A stretch of 64,000 bases of DNA from SAR92 clade bacterium H921. GTDB lineage: Bacteria; Pseudomonadota; Gammaproteobacteria; Pseudomonadales; Porticoccaceae. The stretch's first letter is position 1, and the number at the start of each line of letters is the position of its first letter. Below are positions 61,673-64,000 of the stretch, piece after piece. The notes under the pieces are model-generated. The model did not search any database. It saw only the letters and a program-made list of their open reading frames with translations, and had not been told where the DNA came from. The position numbers and the translations under genes were made by a program. The stretch is taken from assembly GCA_025153755.1 (NCBI GenBank), contig JAOALD010000003.1, positions 62,001 to 126,000 on the forward strand, in the 5' to 3' direction.

Positions 61673-62872
61673 TTAGATATTGAGACTTGCGACATATTGC
61701 TTAATGCGCAACGCCGCCTCGACACATTCATCTGTGCCCGCAACTAATGCCATGCGCACCCGATTTTTGCCAGGATTGCCGGTTGCTGTTTCCCGCGACA
61801 GATATTGGCCAGGTAAGAGGGTAACATTCTGCTGAGCGAACAACCCCTGAGCAAAGTCGCGGTCATCGATAGGAGTTTGCGGCCACAAATAAAAACTGGC
61901 ATGGGGCTCAGGAAAGCTGAGCACATCTCGCAAAATTTCTGTAACCACAGCAAATTTTTCGCGATATAGCGTGCGATTTTGGATTACGTGTTGTTCGTCA
62001 CTCCAAGCTGCTGCTGAAGCATCTTGGACTGGCAATGACATGGCGCAACCATGATAGGTACGATAACTTAAAAAAGCTTTCAAAATGCCTGCGTCACCGG
62101 CAATAAACCCAGATCTTAAACCTGGTAGGTTAGAGCGTTTGGATAGACTGTGAAAGACCACGCAGCGCTCGTAGCCAGTGCGGCCCATCTGTTGGCAGGC
62201 TTCTAACAACCCAAACGGAGGTGTTTGTTCATTGAGATAGACCTCGGAATAACATTCATCACTGGCAATTATAAAATCATATTTGTCTGCTAGGACGATC
62301 GCTTGCTGCATCTGATCTAAAGACATAACTGCACCGGAAGGGTTACCTGGGGTGCAGATTTGTAGTAATTGGCAGCGTTGCCAAACTGATTCGGGAACAC
62401 TAGCTAGGTCGGGAATAAAGCCTTGCTCCTCTGTACAGTCTAAATAGTGCAGCTGCGCGCCTGCCAGTATCGCAGCTCCCTCATAAATCTGGTAAAACGG
62501 ATTGGGCGACACTACAACTGGGAAATTCTGTTGGTTGTCAATAACTGCCTGAGTAAAAGCGAACAAGGCTTCTCTCGTGCCTGTCACTGGAAGTACCTGC
62601 TGCTCTGGGTCTATGTTTGTAAGGCTAAAGCGCCGCTCTAGCCAAAGAGCAATGGCTTGGCGTAATTCCGATCCACCCTTGGTCGTTGGGTACTGAGCTA
62701 GTTTATCTATAGAATCGGCGAGAACCTGCTTCACAAATTCCGGCGATGGATGCTTGGGTTCACCGATCGACAGCGCTATATGGCTCAGATGTTCAGGGGG
62801 CGTGAGGCCGGCCTTAAGCTGATTTAGTCGCTCAAAGGGGTAGGGGTGAAGATTCTTTAAATTGGCGTTCAT
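61673..62872 (-). CDS. dapC: Succinyldiaminopimelate aminotransferase
   Basis: 399 residues from ATG 62872 (MNANLKNLHPYPFERLNQL), which has AGG four bases upstream and fits DapC N-termini; a start six codons earlier would overlap glnD. Fold-type I PLP aminotransferase: ALSIGEPKHPSPEF, the ICTPGNPSGAVMS loop, IIASDECYSEVYL, and SLSKRSNLPGLRSGF with the PLP-binding Lys in SLSK. It makes N-succinyl-LL-diaminopimelate in the lysine/peptidoglycan branch. Directly follows glnD (4-base gap), as in Pseudomonas. Confidence 0.93.
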   Translation of the reverse strand: MNANLKNLHPYPFERLNQLKAGLTPPEHLSHIALSIGEPKHPSPEFVKQVLADSIDKLAQYPTTKGGSELRQAIALWLERRFSLTNIDPEQQVLPVTGTREALFAFTQAVIDNQQNFPVVVSPNPFYQIYEGAAILAGAQLHYLDCTEEQGFIPDLASVPESVWQRCQLLQICTPGNPSGAVMSLDQMQQAIVLADKYDFIIASDECYSEVYLNEQTPPFGLLEACQQMGRTGYERCVVFHSLSKRSNLPGLRSGFIAGDAGILKAFLSYRTYHGCAMSLPVQDASAAAWSDEQHVIQNRTLYREKFAVVTEILRDVLSFPEPHASFYLWPQTPIDDRDFAQGLFAQQNVTLLPGQYLSRETATGNPGKNRVRMALVAGTDECVEAALRIKQYVASLNI

Positions 62873-62876
62873 GTGC

Positions 62877-64000
62877 CTATTTCCAAACATTTATCTGTTG
62901 TAGTTCTGAGCCCTGGACATTGTCTTGATTGCGCTGATCTAGTTCGGCGCAAATAGTATCCTGTATTTTTGCACTAAACTCGGGGTCGGTTAATGGTTTG
63001 TGATTGTAGTCTGTTACATAAAAGGTATCTTCCACTCGCTCACCTAATGTCGATATTTTAGCGTTATAGAGGTTGAGGCCATAACGTAAAAATATACTCG
63101 CTAGGTGGGCTAATAGGCCAGGGCGATCTGGCGTGATAACCTCCAGTACGGTGGTATTTGTTGTGCTATCGTTACGCAACGAGGCAATTGTTTGCAGGGT
63201 GAAATTCTTTAACTGGCGGGTGGTACGACGTTGGACGTCAAAACTCACGCGGCTGGGATCGAGAATTCCTTTACGGAGTGCCTCGGTGATATTTTTACAC
63301 AGCTTTGGACTACTACCCACAGGATTTCCCTTGTCATTTAACACATAAAACACGTCGAAAGCACGATTATCGTGGGTTGTATGCAATCGAGCATCTTGAA
63401 TATTGAGGTGAAGTTTGTCCAAAATGGCAGCTGTGATCGAAAAGATATTTTGGCGATCTTTTGAATGTACGAATATCTGCGTGGCTACCGGCACTTCGCC
63501 GCCTACATCACATAACAGAACCACAGGCTCGTCATCATCTGTGTTGGCAATTATGGCCCGGGTAAAGGTGGCTACATCATCGGCGCTCTCGCGGAGAAAA
63601 AATTCTTCATCTACATCGCTCCAAACAGTCAGTGCTTGAGTCTCGTTAATACCCTGAGCGGTAAGCAATCTCAAGGCTGCATTTTTAGCGTCGGTAACCC
63701 ATTCAGATTTATCTGCTGGCACACCGAGACCATCTTGCAGAGCCCGTTTGGTTTCGAAATATAGGTTGTGCATTAATGACCCTTTCCAGTCTGTCCACAG
63801 CCTTGGATTGGTGGCATTGATGTCGGCAACAGTCAGCAGGTATAAATGTTCTAGGTGCACTAAATCGCCAACATGGTCGGCAAATTTATAAATCACATCC
63901 GGATCCGAGGTGTCTTCCCGCTGGGATACCGTAGACATAAGAAGATGATTTTCGACCAGCCATTGAAGCAGTTTTATTTCCTTTGGCTGTAGGCCATGAC
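62877..64000 (-). CDS. glnD: PII uridylyltransferase/uridylyl-removing enzyme GlnD, 3' part
   Basis: The frame is open from the right window edge to the stop at 62877, about 374 codons; the nucleotidyltransferase N-terminus lies outside. Visible at the start is the end of the HD domain region (GLQPKEIKLLQWLVENHLL, then MSTVSQRED, HLYLLTVADINATNP). Two C-terminal ACT domains follow: VATQIFVHSKDRQNIFSITA and VLEVITPDRPGLLAHLASIF. GlnD senses glutamine and modifies PII. An internal ATG at 63938 should not be taken as the start. It runs into dapC. Confidence 0.95.
   Translation of the reverse strand, partial: HGLQPKEIKLLQWLVENHLLMSTVSQREDTSDPDVIYKFADHVGDLVHLEHLYLLTVADINATNPRLWTDWKGSLMHNLYFETKRALQDGLGVPADKSEWVTDAKNAALRLLTAQGINETQALTVWSDVDEEFFLRESADDVATFTRAIIANTDDDEPVVLLCDVGGEVPVATQIFVHSKDRQNIFSITAAILDKLHLNIQDARLHTTHDNRAFDVFYVLNDKGNPVGSSPKLCKNITEALRKGILDPSRVSFDVQRRTTRQLKNFTLQTIASLRNDSTTNTTVLEVITPDRPGLLAHLASIFLRYGLNLYNAKISTLGERVEDTFYVTDYNHKPLTDPEFSAKIQDTICAELDQRNQDNVQGSELQQINVWK

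Noticed and set aside
1-64000. CRISPR array, tRNA or rRNA genes, integrase or transposase
   Set aside because: No regularly spaced repeats, no tRNA-like T-loop signatures in the gaps, and no coding sequence with transposase or integrase motifs were seen.

Overview
The window reads as a chromosomal segment of a free-living, probably marine gammaproteobacterium with moderate GC. The placement rests on the gene order at the right edge (glnD, dapC, a YffB/ArsC-like protein and dapD, as in Pseudomonas-type genomes), a LexA-controlled imuA-imuB/dnaE2 system with E. coli-type LexA boxes, glucosylglycerate osmolyte genes, and a dense load of lipid-catabolism genes of the kind found in Cellvibrionales-like (Spongiibacter, Zhongshania, SAR92/BD1-7) bacteria. 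Genus-level assignment is not possible from the sequence alone. I see no rRNA, tRNA, CRISPR array, integrase or intact insertion sequence.

Layout. 1-494: 3'-truncated trypsin-like protease (minus strand, GTG start). 916-2394: SO_0444-type Cu/Zn efflux permease and its MerR-type regulator, with a clear MerR-style promoter. 2652-4792: a pair of acyl-CoA dehydrogenases. 5156-8357: TrmK-like tRNA methyltransferase, an EthA-like flavin monooxygenase and an SDR. 8524-19573: a split SOS mutasome. dnaE2 (8524-11625) and imuA-imuB (17393-19573) each have a near-perfect LexA box, and between them lie a three-gene glucosylglycerate module (11721-15546: phosphatase, synthase, phosphorylase) and an acyl-CoA/aryl-CoA ligase. 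19749-23234: AraC-type regulator followed by two acyl-CoA dehydrogenases. 23368-25326: SCP2-domain protein and an MFS transporter. 25446-35272: an atu/liu-like operon (AtuA family protein, carboxyltransferase, enoyl-CoA hydratase, biotin carboxylase, GST) and two more acyl-CoA dehydrogenases. 35269-41631: two esterases, a DUF1295 membrane protein and another acyl-CoA dehydrogenase pair. 42113-45622: a POT-family peptide transporter next to an ACE-like (M2) peptidase lipoprotein. 45662-49383: an MmyB-type regulator divergent from a MaoC/SDR/thiolase module. 49602-52499: an alkylsulfatase-family lipoprotein and a decaying beta-propeller gene. 52635-56617: FadD-like ligase, alpha/beta hydrolase and NhaC-family antiporter. 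56735-59536: a thiolase divergent from a high-molecular-weight FabG. 59533-64000: core genes dapD, yffB-like, nth, dapC and the 3' part of glnD.

How it fits together. Most of the window looks like machinery for taking up and degrading hydrophobic, branched or cyclic carbon skeletons (isoprenoids, steroid-like or bile-acid-like side chains, esters, alkyl sulfates). Esterases, sulfatase and monooxygenase would release or oxidise substrates, FadD-type ligases activate them, eight acyl-CoA dehydrogenases (three as unequal heteromer-like pairs) desaturate them, and MaoC/SDR/thiolase and AtuC/E/F-like enzymes finish beta-oxidation. The substrate itself cannot be read from the sequence. Stress functions (SOS mutagenesis, compatible solute turnover, metal efflux) are interleaved on the left side. 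The strongest items for follow-up are the split LexA-controlled mutasome, the make-and-recycle glucosylglycerate module, the ACE-like peptidase/POT pairing, the density of acyl-CoA dehydrogenases, the fadA2/fabG4-like divergent pair and the frameshifted propeller gene.
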